Shown piece after piece: positions 45,506 through 54,600 of a stretch of 64,000 nucleotides of DNA. The translations under genes were made by a program, and so were the position numbers. The notes under the pieces are model-generated. The model ran no database searches. It saw only the letters and a list, made by a program, of their open reading frames with translations, and was not told the origin of the DNA. Source of the DNA: Pinisolibacter aquiterrae (GTDB lineage: Bacteria > Pseudomonadota > Alphaproteobacteria > Rhizobiales > Ancalomicrobiaceae). The number at the start of each line of letters is the position of its first letter. Within the stretch, counting starts at the first letter, position 1. The stretch covers positions 1 to 64,000 of the forward strand of contig NZ_JAFNIH010000002.1 of assembly GCF_019160155.1 (NCBI RefSeq), written 5' to 3'.

Positions 45506-45977
45506 GGCATCATCTCCCGGGGCGTGCACACCGCCGATCACTCGCCGTCGGACGACGAGAGGCGGAACCGTGCAGCCCTCTCTTCGGACCATCCTAGGCA
45601 GCGGGGCGGCGACGGCGCAGTATCGGAAACTACTCAATCGCCGGCGCGACCGTTTCGACCGATCGCGGTTCGAGCGTCGCTCGCGCCGACCTCGGCCGTC
45701 TCGCCACCTCCGCCGGGCCTCGAGCCGATCCGAAGGCAGCGTCCGCGGGCGCCCCCGGGCGGCGCCCTCGGCATGACCATCGAGATCGCCGTCACGCTGC
45801 GAGGCGCGAAGGCATTCTGGGCCGAGACGGGGGCGACGGGTCGCGTCTCGGCGCCGTCGCGCGGGGGGCCGGAGACCTCTTCTAGGTATATTCCGACGCT
45901 CCTCCGCGCCGATGCCGCCTTTACGGTGGAGCCACGGCCGCTCCCCGATCACGGCGCGCGGCGCGAGAGGTCCGTTC
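45506..45977. other. 472-base gap with TTGAGTAGTTTCCGA motif
   Basis: No convincing gene; an arginine/proline-rich frame from 45524 has low complexity and no start signal. The motif copy (minus strand) is at 45623-45637, 118 bases upstream of the leftward small-protein pair. The receiver gene begins at 45978. Confidence 0.45.
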
Positions 45978-46406
45978 ATGCTCAAGGTCATGATCGCCGA
46001 AGACGACCTCATCATCGCCGACATGGCGGCGGAGTTCCTCTCCACCTGCGGGTATGAGGTCTGCGGGACGGCCCGCACGGTCGAGGCCGCGGTCGCTCTC
46101 GGCTTGGCGCGCCGACCCGACCTCGCCGTCATCGATCTTCGCCTCGCCGACGGCGATCTCGGTACCGAGATTCTTCCTCGGCTGGCATCGCTCGGTCGCA
46201 TCGGGACCCTCTATGCCACGGGAAACATGGCCCATCTCTTGGCAATCGGTGCGCCGGGAGACGCCTGTGTGTGCAAGCCCTACAGCTTTCCCGATCTCCG
46301 GCGCAGTCTGGAGATCGTCGTCGAAATCGTCGCCACCGGGCATGCGTCGCCACCGTTCCCCCGGGGGTTTCGGATACTGCGGCCGCCCGGCGCGCCTCGA
46401 GGGTAG
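45978..46406 (+). CDS. Single-domain response regulator
   Basis: A 142-residue receiver without an output domain. Acidic residues are in MIAEDDLIIADMAAEF, the phospho-acceptor in DLAVIDLRLADGDLG, and the conserved lysine in CVCKPYSFPDL. It probably shuttles phosphate between kinases and other partners, as do lone receivers of stress pathways. The large hybrid kinase nearby is a possible partner. Confidence 0.9.
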   Translation: MLKVMIAEDDLIIADMAAEFLSTCGYEVCGTARTVEAAVALGLARRPDLAVIDLRLADGDLGTEILPRLASLGRIGTLYATGNMAHLLAIGAPGDACVCKPYSFPDLRRSLEIVVEIVATGHASPPFPRGFRILRPPGAPRG

Positions 46407-46469
46407 GTCCGCGCCTCGTTCGGCCGAAAAGGCCGGTCGGGACGCTCTCGGATCCGGTGAACCGTCGGA

Positions 46470-46628
46470 TCAGATCCGTCCGAGCAGCAGCAGGACCACC
46501 ACGACGGCGAGGACGATGCCGATCCCACTACTGGGATAGTAGCCCCAGCGGGCGCTGTGCGGCCACCTGGGCAGCGCGCCGATCAGAAACAGGACGAGGA
46601 CGATCAGTAGAACGGTGCCGATACTCAT
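46470..46628 (-). CDS. DUF3309 small membrane protein
   Basis: A 52-residue protein: GTVLLIVLVLFLIGALPRWP, a linker HSARWGYYPSSG, then GIGIVLAVVVVLLLLGRI. This is the DUF3309 pattern. Family members are stress-induced envelope proteins in alphaproteobacteria. A TCGAGTAGTTTCCGA motif is 121 bases upstream. Confidence 0.88.
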   Translation of the reverse strand: MSIGTVLLIVLVLFLIGALPRWPHSARWGYYPSSGIGIVLAVVVVLLLLGRI

Positions 46629-46748
46629 GAGGTGTCTCCCGGTGATGCCGAGGGGCATCTGGCTCGCGACGTCAGTCGGCGCGGAGTGGGGACCGGCCTC
46701 GACGGATCGAACGGAAGGCTACACGAGCTCCACGTCGACGAGGCAGCC

Positions 46749-46763
46749 TCGGAAACTACTCGA
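46749..46763 (-). promoter_or_regulatory. TTGAGTAGTTTCCGA-type motif, copy 2
   Basis: The minus strand reads TCGAGTAGTTTCCGA, 14 of 15 identical to the copies at 45623 and 50102. It is 121 bases upstream of the DUF3309 gene, almost the same distance as copy 1 from its gene. Confidence 0.5.
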
Positions 46764-46835
46764 GACCACGCCGCCCTCTGCCGACGGATTCGACGATGCT
46801 CGGGACGAGCATCGTTTCGAGGGCGAAAGCCGGCG

Positions 46836-49800
46836 TCAATCGGTGGCGACGATCAGGCGCGCGAGGGCGGGGAGAGATCTCGCTCCGGTCTTCCTCATGA
46901 TCGCCGCGCGGTGATTTTCCACCGTGCGGCGGCTGATGCCGAGATCGGCGGCGATGTTCTTGCTCGGATGTCCGTCGAGAACCATCTTCATGATCTGAAT
47001 CTGGCGTGGTGTCAGATCGGAGATGTGGCGGACCGCCGCCGCGCGGGAGGCGATGCGCGCGCCTTCGTCGCGGGCATGCTCGAGAGCGCGCGCCACACCG
47101 GCCAGGAGTTCATCGCGCGCGATCGGCTTCTCCAGGAAGTCGCTCGCGCCCGCCTTCATCGCCTGCACCGCCATCGGCACGTCGCTGTCGCCGGTGATCA
47201 TGATCGACGGCAGCGCGTGGCCTTCCCGGTTCAGGCGACGCAACAGATCGAGTCCGCTCATGCCCGGCAGATAGGCGTCGATCAGCAGGCAGGCTTCTCC
47301 GCCGGGACGAAAGGCGGCGAGAAACGCCTCGCAACTGTCGAAGGCCGCGACCTCCAGCCCCTCCCCCACCAGCAGCGCGCTCATCGTCTCACGGATGTGG
47401 GCGTCGTCGTCGACCAGATAGACCCGCGCCGCCGGCGCACGAGCCTCGGTCTCGGCCGGGCGCGCGACGACGCGTGCCGGCGGTGACGCCAGCAGCCGCC
47501 CGACAGCCTCGGCCAAGACTTCGGCCTTCACCGGCTTGTCCAGGTGCAGACAGTCCAGCCCGGCGATGTCGCGCAGTGTGTCGGTCGAGATGTCGCCGGT
47601 CAGGATGATCGCCGGGAGGGGGCGACGGATCTTCTCCCTCAGCCGAGCGGCGATCTCGACCCCGGTGAGACCGCCGGGCAGATTGAAATCGGCGAGGACG
47701 AGGTCGGGACGCAGCGTTCCTTCGATCACCAAGTCCAGCGCCGCGGCCCCGTCGGGCGCCACCACGACCCGGTGTCCCTGACGTTCGAGAACCAACTCGA
47801 GCAGGTCCCGCACCTCCGGCTCGTCCTCGACCACCAGGATCGAACCTGTGCGATGTCCGAGGGTGGCGGCCGCCCGGGCGTCGCCGGCCGGTCCCGCGAC
47901 CGTCGGCCGCATCGGCTCGTCGACGGCGAGCGGGACGTCGATCGAAAAGACCGACCCCCGTCCCGGCCACGAGCGAACCTCGACGGGATGGCCGAGCAGG
48001 GCGCCGAGGCGCCGGACGATCGACAACCCGAGACCGAGGCCCCGGCTGCGATCCCGAGCGGCATTGTCGACCTGACGGTATTCCTCGAAGATCATCTGGA
48101 GTTCCTCGGCGGCGATGCCGATGCCGGTATCCCACACTTCGATGCGCAACCGCGCGCCATGCCGCCGACAGCCGACCAGAACCTTGCCGTGCGGGGTGTA
48201 TTTCAATGCGTTGGCGACGAGGTTGCGCAGCATCTGCTCGAGCAGACGCCCGTCGGTGCGCGCGACGAGATGCGTGGGAATGATCCGCAGCGTCAACCCC
48301 TTGGCCTCGGCGGAATAGGTGAACTCACTCGCCATCCGCGCCAGGACGGCGTCGAGCGCGACGACGGCCATCTCGGCGCGAACCGTCCCGGCCTCGATCT
48401 GGTTCATGTCGAGGAGCCCGTCGAGCATCCCCGTCATGGCGCCCAGCGCATCCTCGAAGCGCCCCACCAACCGCTTCGCCCGATCCCCCTCGACCGCATC
48501 CGCCAACAGACCCTGCAACAGGCAGAGCGTCTGCAGGGGCTGGCGCAGGTCGTGGCTGGCGGCGGCGAGAAAGCGAGACTTGGCGATACTGGCGAGTTCG
48601 GCGCTGCGCTTGGCGGCATCGAGCGCCGACGCGGTCCGCCGCCGTTCGGTGACGTCGACGAAGGTGATGACGACCCCGGCGATGCCGTCGTCGATGGTGC
48701 GATAGGGCAGCACGCGGCGGACGAACCACGCCTCGTTCGGTGCCTCGATCTCGCGTTCGATCGGCGTCGCGCTCGCCATCACCGCCGCGGCATCGGCGAG
48801 CAGGGTGTCGTCGGTGGCGAGGAAGCGCAGGTCGGCGAGGGGGCGCCCGACGTCGCTCGGCAGAATGTCGAACAGCGATCGGGTCGCCGGGGTGAAGAAG
48901 CGGACGGCGAGCGCGGTATCGAGGAACAGCGTCGCCACATCGGTCGAATAGAGAACGTTCTGGAGATCGCTCGAGGTCGTCCGCCACCGCTCCAGGGTCT
49001 CCTGAAGCCGGCCGTTGAGAGCGGTCGACGCCTCGTTCGACGATTGGAGCGCCCTCTTGGAGGTGGACAATTCCTCGTTGGCCGACAGCGCCTCTCGGTT
49101 GACGATCTTCTGTTCTTCGTTTGCAGCTTCGAGATTGCGGATGGCCCCTTCCAGGTCTCGGCGGGTCGCGTCCAGTTCCGCCTCGAGTGCGGCGATCCGC
49201 CGGCTGTCGGACCGCGGGGTCTCGGCTCGCGACGGATCGTCGGTCCGATGCCGGTGTGCGATCAGGGCGGGGCCGATCCGGTCGACGCCGAGGACGAGAT
49301 CGGCCGCGCCGGTGGCGATGGCACTGCGCGGCATGCCGTCGAAACCGGCCTCGTCGGGATCCTGGACGACGACGAAACCGCCGGCCGCCTCGACGGCCTT
49401 CAACGCGGCGCTGCCGTCGGCACCACTGCCGGAGAGAACGACCGCCACGGCGCGACGACCGTAGGACCGGGCCAGCGACTCGAGGAAGACGTCGAAGGGA
49501 AGCCGGGCCCCATGCCGCGCCTGCGGCCGGCTCGGCCGCAACGTGTCGTGATCCACCGAGAAAAAGGTGCCCGGCGGAAGGAGATAGAGGTGGTCCGGCT
49601 CGAGCCGCACGCCGCCTGTCGCTCGGCCGACCGCCATCGTGGTGTAGCCGGCCGGCAGATCCGCCATCAGGCTCTCGTGCATGGCATCGAGCTGCCGCAC
49701 CAGGATCAGGGCCATGCCGTGACCCGCCGGCAAGGACCTCAGCAATCGCCGACAGGCTTCCAGCCCGCCGGCCGAGGCCCCGATGCCGACCACCGTGACG

Positions 49801-49868
49801 TCGTCGTCCGATCGCGGAAACGCGAGGGACGCATCGACGTCCGCCGGATGAGCTCGGCCCTCGTTCAT
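46836..49868 (-). CDS. CheB-PAS-histidine kinase-REC-REC-LuxR fusion protein
   Basis: A 1010-residue cytoplasmic signalling protein. Domain order: CheB-like methylesterase (25-195; S32 in GIGASAGGLEA, D151 in SGSGADGS, but Q59 where the catalytic histidine of the QHL motif belongs), a coiled coil (NREALSANEELSTSKRALQS), PAS (about 303-405), HisKA with H439 (AAASHDLRQPLQTL), HATPase (MLRNLVANALKYTP, GLGLGLSIV), a first receiver (DLVLADFNLPGG), a second receiver (CLLIDAYLPGMSG) and a C-terminal LuxR helix-turn-helix (LTPRQIQIMKMVLDGHPSKN). The CheR domain that usually follows CheB in such fusions is missing. Kinase, receivers and DNA-binding output are one chain, so it could sense and regulate transcription alone. 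Start at ATG 49868. Confidence 0.9.
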   Translation of the reverse strand: MNEGRAHPADVDASLAFPRSDDDVTVVGIGASAGGLEACRRLLRSLPAGHGMALILVRQLDAMHESLMADLPAGYTTMAVGRATGGVRLEPDHLYLLPPGTFFSVDHDTLRPSRPQARHGARLPFDVFLESLARSYGRRAVAVVLSGSGADGSAALKAVEAAGGFVVVQDPDEAGFDGMPRSAIATGAADLVLGVDRIGPALIAHRHRTDDPSRAETPRSDSRRIAALEAELDATRRDLEGAIRNLEAANEEQKIVNREALSANEELSTSKRALQSSNEASTALNGRLQETLERWRTTSSDLQNVLYSTDVATLFLDTALAVRFFTPATRSLFDILPSDVGRPLADLRFLATDDTLLADAAAVMASATPIEREIEAPNEAWFVRRVLPYRTIDDGIAGVVITFVDVTERRRTASALDAAKRSAELASIAKSRFLAAASHDLRQPLQTLCLLQGLLADAVEGDRAKRLVGRFEDALGAMTGMLDGLLDMNQIEAGTVRAEMAVVALDAVLARMASEFTYSAEAKGLTLRIIPTHLVARTDGRLLEQMLRNLVANALKYTPHGKVLVGCRRHGARLRIEVWDTGIGIAAEELQMIFEEYRQVDNAARDRSRGLGLGLSIVRRLGALLGHPVEVRSWPGRGSVFSIDVPLAVDEPMRPTVAGPAGDARAAATLGHRTGSILVVEDEPEVRDLLELVLERQGHRVVVAPDGAAALDLVIEGTLRPDLVLADFNLPGGLTGVEIAARLREKIRRPLPAIILTGDISTDTLRDIAGLDCLHLDKPVKAEVLAEAVGRLLASPPARVVARPAETEARAPAARVYLVDDDAHIRETMSALLVGEGLEVAAFDSCEAFLAAFRPGGEACLLIDAYLPGMSGLDLLRRLNREGHALPSIMITGDSDVPMAVQAMKAGASDFLEKPIARDELLAGVARALEHARDEGARIASRAAAVRHISDLTPRQIQIMKMVLDGHPSKNIAADLGISRRTVENHRAAIMRKTGARSLPALARLIVATD

Positions 49869-50395
49869 TCTGGTTCTTGTTCTCCGAGCGCCCGGTTTCG
49901 TCCCGAGAGCGATCGCCACTCTATCACGTCCGGCTCGCCCATGGGTTCCGGAACGGCGGCCGGCGGACCGCTCGCCTCCGTCCGAGGGGACGACGGCGAC
50001 CCGACGGACCGAAGTGTCCGTGTCGACCGACATCGATGGGGTCCTCGCGACGGGACGAGGCGAAGACGAGCGCCGTCGCCTCGGTCGATCAGCGGCTCGG
50101 ATTGAGTAGTTTCCGACCCTCCATTCACCGAGCGCTTCCCTGGTATCTCTCTGGTCCGAGACCTTCGAAACCACGTCTTCGGACGGACATCACCCGAACC
50201 CGGCGACCGTCGGTCGAGATCTTCGCCGATACCGTCGCCGAAGGGACGCGCCGCGTCGGTCGGCGGTCGAGGTGGGGCGCATTCCATTTCGCCCACGCCC
50301 GCATACGGAGTGTCGCGATCGAGGCGGCGAGCCGAGCGCCCTCCGATGCCCGTGCCATCGCCTTCGGACACCTTCGAAACGACTGGGGGACCCCC
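49869..50395. other. 527-base gap with TTGAGTAGTTTCCGA motif
   Basis: Divergent gap between the kinase fusion and the SH3-domain protein. A plus-strand motif copy lies at 50102-50116, 280 bases before the SH3 gene and 234 bases from the kinase start. Frames crossing this gap are low-complexity and unsupported. Confidence 0.45.
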
Positions 50396-51085
50396 ATGCA
50401 GACCCGTTCCATATTCCGCGGACTGACGTTCGCCCTCTGCGTTCTGGCGTTGCCGGCGAGCGTCTCCGCCGCCGAGGGCTTCGCCCGCCGGTCGGGCGTT
50501 CTGCGGGCCGGCGCAGGCACGGACTATCCGTCGATCACACGCGTCTCCAAAGGCACCAGCCTCGAGGTCTACGGCTGCACTCGCCGGTATTCCTGGTGCG
50601 ACGTCGACGCCGAGGGCGAACGCGGTTGGTTTCCCGGTGCCCGTATCGATTTCGCGCAAGACGGCCGGCGCATCCCGTTGTCGGAAGGCGCTGCCGCGAT
50701 CGGACTGAGCATTCTGAGTTTCGGCATGGCCGACTACTGGAGCAGCCACTACTCGGATCGCTCCTTCTACGGCGAACGCCGTTGGTGGCGCGGCCACGGC
50801 GCCACGCCGCCGCCACAGGGCGGTTCGTTCGTCCATGTTCCCCGCCCGCCGGTCGTCCAGGCTCCGCCCGCCGCAGTGCGGCAGCGGCCGCCCGGCGTCC
50901 ACGCCACCCCCCCCGGTGCCGGCCACGATTCGACCGGCCGAGTGCCGCGCGGGCAGGTCGAGCAGTCGATCCGGCGCGGTCAGAACCATGGCCCGATCGG
51001 CGACGTGCCGGGTCGGTCGCGTGCTCCCGACCGTCGACCCGGCGGCGGAGCACCCGTCCTCCCGTCCAGCGACATCGGGCGCTGA
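50396..51085 (+). CDS. Exported bacterial SH3-domain protein
   Basis: A 229-residue protein with a signal peptide (FRGLTFALCVLALPASVSAA). Residues 30-80 form an SH3b-type domain (SGVLRAGAGTDYPSITRVSK, then VYGCTRRYSWCDVDAEGERG) as found in cell-wall-associated proteins. A helical stretch (IGLSILSFGMADYWSSH) and a proline/glycine/arginine-rich tail follow. It may bind peptidoglycan. Confidence 0.85.
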   Translation: MQTRSIFRGLTFALCVLALPASVSAAEGFARRSGVLRAGAGTDYPSITRVSKGTSLEVYGCTRRYSWCDVDAEGERGWFPGARIDFAQDGRRIPLSEGAAAIGLSILSFGMADYWSSHYSDRSFYGERRWWRGHGATPPPQGGSFVHVPRPPVVQAPPAAVRQRPPGVHATPPGAGHDSTGRVPRGQVEQSIRRGQNHGPIGDVPGRSRAPDRRPGGGAPVLPSSDIGR

Positions 51086-51177
51086 ATGGAATGCCGACCA
51101 TCCCCCTTCCCTACCGGGGCCTTCGCGACGGCATCCGCCGCATCGACGGCCCTCGATCCTCGAGAGGACGATCCATC

Positions 51178-51465
51178 ATGAACGCGACCTGGAAGAAATT
51201 CCTTCTGCCTTGCGCCCTGGCTCTCACGCTCGGTGCCTGCGCCAATGCTCGTGACACCCGCATGGCCGAAGGTGCCGGCCTCGGCGGCGCCGGTGGCGCC
51301 CTCATCGGCGGCATCGCCTCGAACAGCGTCGGTGGCGCCGTCGTCGGCGGTGTCGCCGGGGCCGCGGTCGGAGCCGTCGTGGCCGACGCGACCCGTCCGC
51401 GCCATGCCAAGCGCCACTGCTATTTCAGCGACACGCTCAACCGCCGCGTCTGCCGTTACCGCTGA
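51178..51465 (+). CDS. Glycine-zipper outer-membrane lipoprotein
   Basis: A 95-residue lipoprotein. The lipobox is LALTLGACAN, with lipidation at C20. The mature part is a glycine-zipper (GAGLGGAGGALIGGIASNSV, then GGAVVGGVAGAAVGAVVADA), typical of the YMGG/17-kDa antigen group. Start at ATG 51178; GAGAGGA lies upstream. Envelope-stress role inferred. Confidence 0.88.
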   Translation: MNATWKKFLLPCALALTLGACANARDTRMAEGAGLGGAGGALIGGIASNSVGGAVVGGVAGAAVGAVVADATRPRHAKRHCYFSDTLNRRVCRYR

Positions 51466-51693
51466 TCGCGTCGACCATCGCTCGATGCACGCGCCTTCGC
51501 TGCCGGGCCCCCCTCCCGGCGGCGAAGGACCGTTCGAACGAGCGCGAAATCACCGCGGCGGATCGTCCGACGCCGGCACGGATCCACGAGGAAACGACAT
51601 GAACGCCGCTCACGCGATCGCCCGCCGCGCCACACCGATCGTCCGATCGAAGATCGACGCGGGCGGTCGAGCGGTTCGACGGTCTTCGGAGAG

Positions 51694-54600
51694 ATGCTCA
51701 TGATCACGATCTTCGGCCACGGATTCGGGCGCGCGGGCGCCGGTTCCCCCTGGAACGAGACGTTCCCGGTGCGCGAGGAAATCTTCGGCATCGAACGGCT
51801 GGAACAGCATGCCGCGAGCCTCGCCGCCGCTCAACCGATCACGTCTCGACCGGCATCGGTGCTCTCCCTGCGGGCGCGGCTCGACGACAACGCCGTCGTC
51901 CTACTCGCGGCCTATCGGGCGAGCGCGGCCGAGATCGAAGGCGGCCGCAGCGTCGTTCCGGCCGCCGAATGGCTGCTCGACAACTATCACCTCGTCGAGG
52001 AACAGATCCGTGAGATCCGCGACGACCTGCCCGCCGGCTACTATCGGCAGTTGCCGAAATTGGCGGAAGGGCCCTTCGTCGGCTATCCGCGGGTGTTCGG
52101 GCTCGCCTGGGCCTTCGTCTCCCACACCGACAGCCATTTCGATCCCGAGACGCTGCGCCGGTTCGTCGTCGCCTATCAGCGGGTGCAACCGCTCTCCATC
52201 GGCGAATTGTGGGCCGTCGCCATCACGTTGCGCATCGTTCTGATCGAGAACCTGAGGCGATTGACCGATCAGATCAGCGTCGGGCGCGCGGCACGCGCCG
52301 ACGCCGATGCTCTCGCCGATCGACTGCAGAAGGTCGGCGACGCGCGTTCGGCCCTCGAGGCCGACATCTCGGCGCGGTCACACGGCCCGCTCACCGAGGT
52401 CTTCGCCGGCCAACTCGCCAAGCGGCTTCGCGATCTCGATCCCCGGACCATGCCCGCGCTCGACTGGCTGGAGGAGCGGTTGGGCCGCCAGGGCATGACG
52501 ACCGCCGAAGCGGTCCGACGGTCGCAGCAGCGACAGGGCGCGTCCAACGTCACCGTGCGCAACGTCATCACCAGCATGCGTCTGATCTCCGACATCGACT
52601 GGGCCGATCTGTTCGAGAGCGTCAGCCTCGTCGACGCCCGTCTGCGCGAGACCAGCGCCTTCGCCGCGATGGATTTCCCGACCCGCAATCTCTACCGCGG
52701 CGCCATCGAGCAATTGGCGCGTCGCTCGCCGGTCTCCGAACTCGAGGTCGTCGATCGGGCGGTCGCCGCCGCGACGGTGGCGGCGGCGACCGCCGTCGAT
52801 CCGATCGAGGCGGCGCGCGTCGGCGATCCCGGCTACCACCTGATCGGCAAGGGCCGCCGTGCCCTCGAGTCCGACCTGAAGTTTCGCCCGCCGCTGCGGC
52901 TGCGGATCGGTCGTCTCGACACCCGCCTCGGCATCGGCGGTTATGTCGGCACCCTGGCTTTCGTCACCACGGCGCTGCTGGCGGCGGCGCTGTGGACTCT
53001 CGCCGGTTCGGACCTCGGGATCGGCTGGTTCGTGGTTCTCGCCGTGGTCGGGTTCGTCCCGGCGAGCGAGCTGGCGACGACACTGGTCGACCGGATCGTC
53101 ACCTGGAGCTTCGGCCCGGTCGCCCTGCCGGGCCTCGCCCTCACCGAGGGCGTGCCGACGCCGCTTCGAACCCTGGTGGTCGTGCCGACGCTGTTGACCG
53201 GCACCGTCGATCTCGTCGAACAGATCGAGCGGTTGGAGATCCACCATCTGTCCGGCATCGGCGGCGATCTCGCCTTCGCGCTGTTGACCGACGGTCTCGA
53301 CGCCGATCGCGAGACGATCGAGGGCGACGACGAACTCCTGGAAACCGCGCGGCAGGCGATCGACGCCCTCAACCGTCGGCACGGTCCCGCGCCGAGCGGC
53401 GACCGCTTTCTGCTGTTGCATCGCCGTCGGGTGTTCGACGCCGCCGAAGGCGTATGGATGGGGTGGGAACGCAAGCGCGGCAAGCTGCACGAGCTGAACC
53501 GGCTCCTGCGCGGCGCCTCCGATACGACCTATCTGCCCCGGCCCGACGGCGGCCCGCTCGTTCCCTCCGACGTCCGTCACGTCATCACCCTCGACGCCGA
53601 TACCCGGCTTCCCCGCGACGCGGCGATCCGGCTGATCGGCAAGATGGCCCATCCGCTCAACCGTCCTCGCTTCGATCCCGAGGTTCGGCGGGTCGTCGAG
53701 GGCTACGGCATCCTGCAGCCGCGCGTCACGCCATCCTTGCCGTTCGACCACGAGGGATCGGCCTATCAGAAGGTCACCTCCGGCCCCGGCGGCATGGATC
53801 CCTATGCGGCGGCCGTCTCCGACGTCTACCAGGATCTGTTCGGCGAAGGCTCCTACACCGGCAAGGGCATCTACGACGTCGACGCCTTCGAGGCGGCGCT
53901 CGCCGGGCGCGTGCCCGACGACACTCTGCTCAGTCACGACCTGTTCGAGGGCGTGTTCGCCCGGGCAGGCCTCGCCTCCGACGTCGAGGTGGTCGAGGAG
54001 GCGCCGTCGCGCTACGACGTCTCCGCCAAGCGCCAACATCGCTGGACCCGGGGCGACTGGCAGTTGCTGCCCTGGATCCTCGGGTCGAAGCGGGGCGCTG
54101 CGGCGGTGCCGCTGGTCGGCCGCTGGAAGATGATCGACAACTTGCGGCGTTCCCTGCTGGCGCCCTTCACCCTCGCCGCCCTCGTCGCGACGTGGATGCT
54201 GCCGAGCCCGGCCGCCGCGCGAGGGTCGCTGCTGGTCGTCGCCGGCATCGCCCTGACCGCGATCTTCCCGCTGCTGTTTTCCGTGATTCCGGCCCGATCG
54301 GGCATCCGCCTCGCCAACCATCTGCGGGCGTTGGGCGGCGACCTCCGCCTCGCCGCCGCGCGGATCGGGCTCGCCGTCGCCTTTCTGGGCGATCGCGCCT
54401 GGCGCATGGGCGACGCCGTCGGCCGCACCCTGGTGCGCGTCTACGCGACGCGGCGCCATCTGCTGGAATGGACCACGGCCGCTCAGTCGCACGGCAGCCC
54501 GCGACCCGGCGTCGCCGGCTTCTACGGCCGCATGGCCGGCGGTACGGCGCTGGGTCTGGCGCTCGCCGTCGTCGCCGTCGCCGTGCGTCCGTCGTCCTGG

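Noticed and set aside
45623-45660. EcfG-type promoter (GGAAC-N16/17-CGTT)
   Set aside because: The GGAAAC in the repeated motif does not match GGAAC with a CGTT at the right distance, and the other two copies lack any CGTT.
45524-46057. 177-residue plus-strand frame overlapping the receiver gene start
   Set aside because: Low-complexity R/P/S composition; overlaps a well-supported gene in another frame.
47544-50105. 853-residue plus-strand frame opposite the kinase fusion
   Set aside because: Shadow of the CheB-PAS-kinase gene, no recognisable domain.
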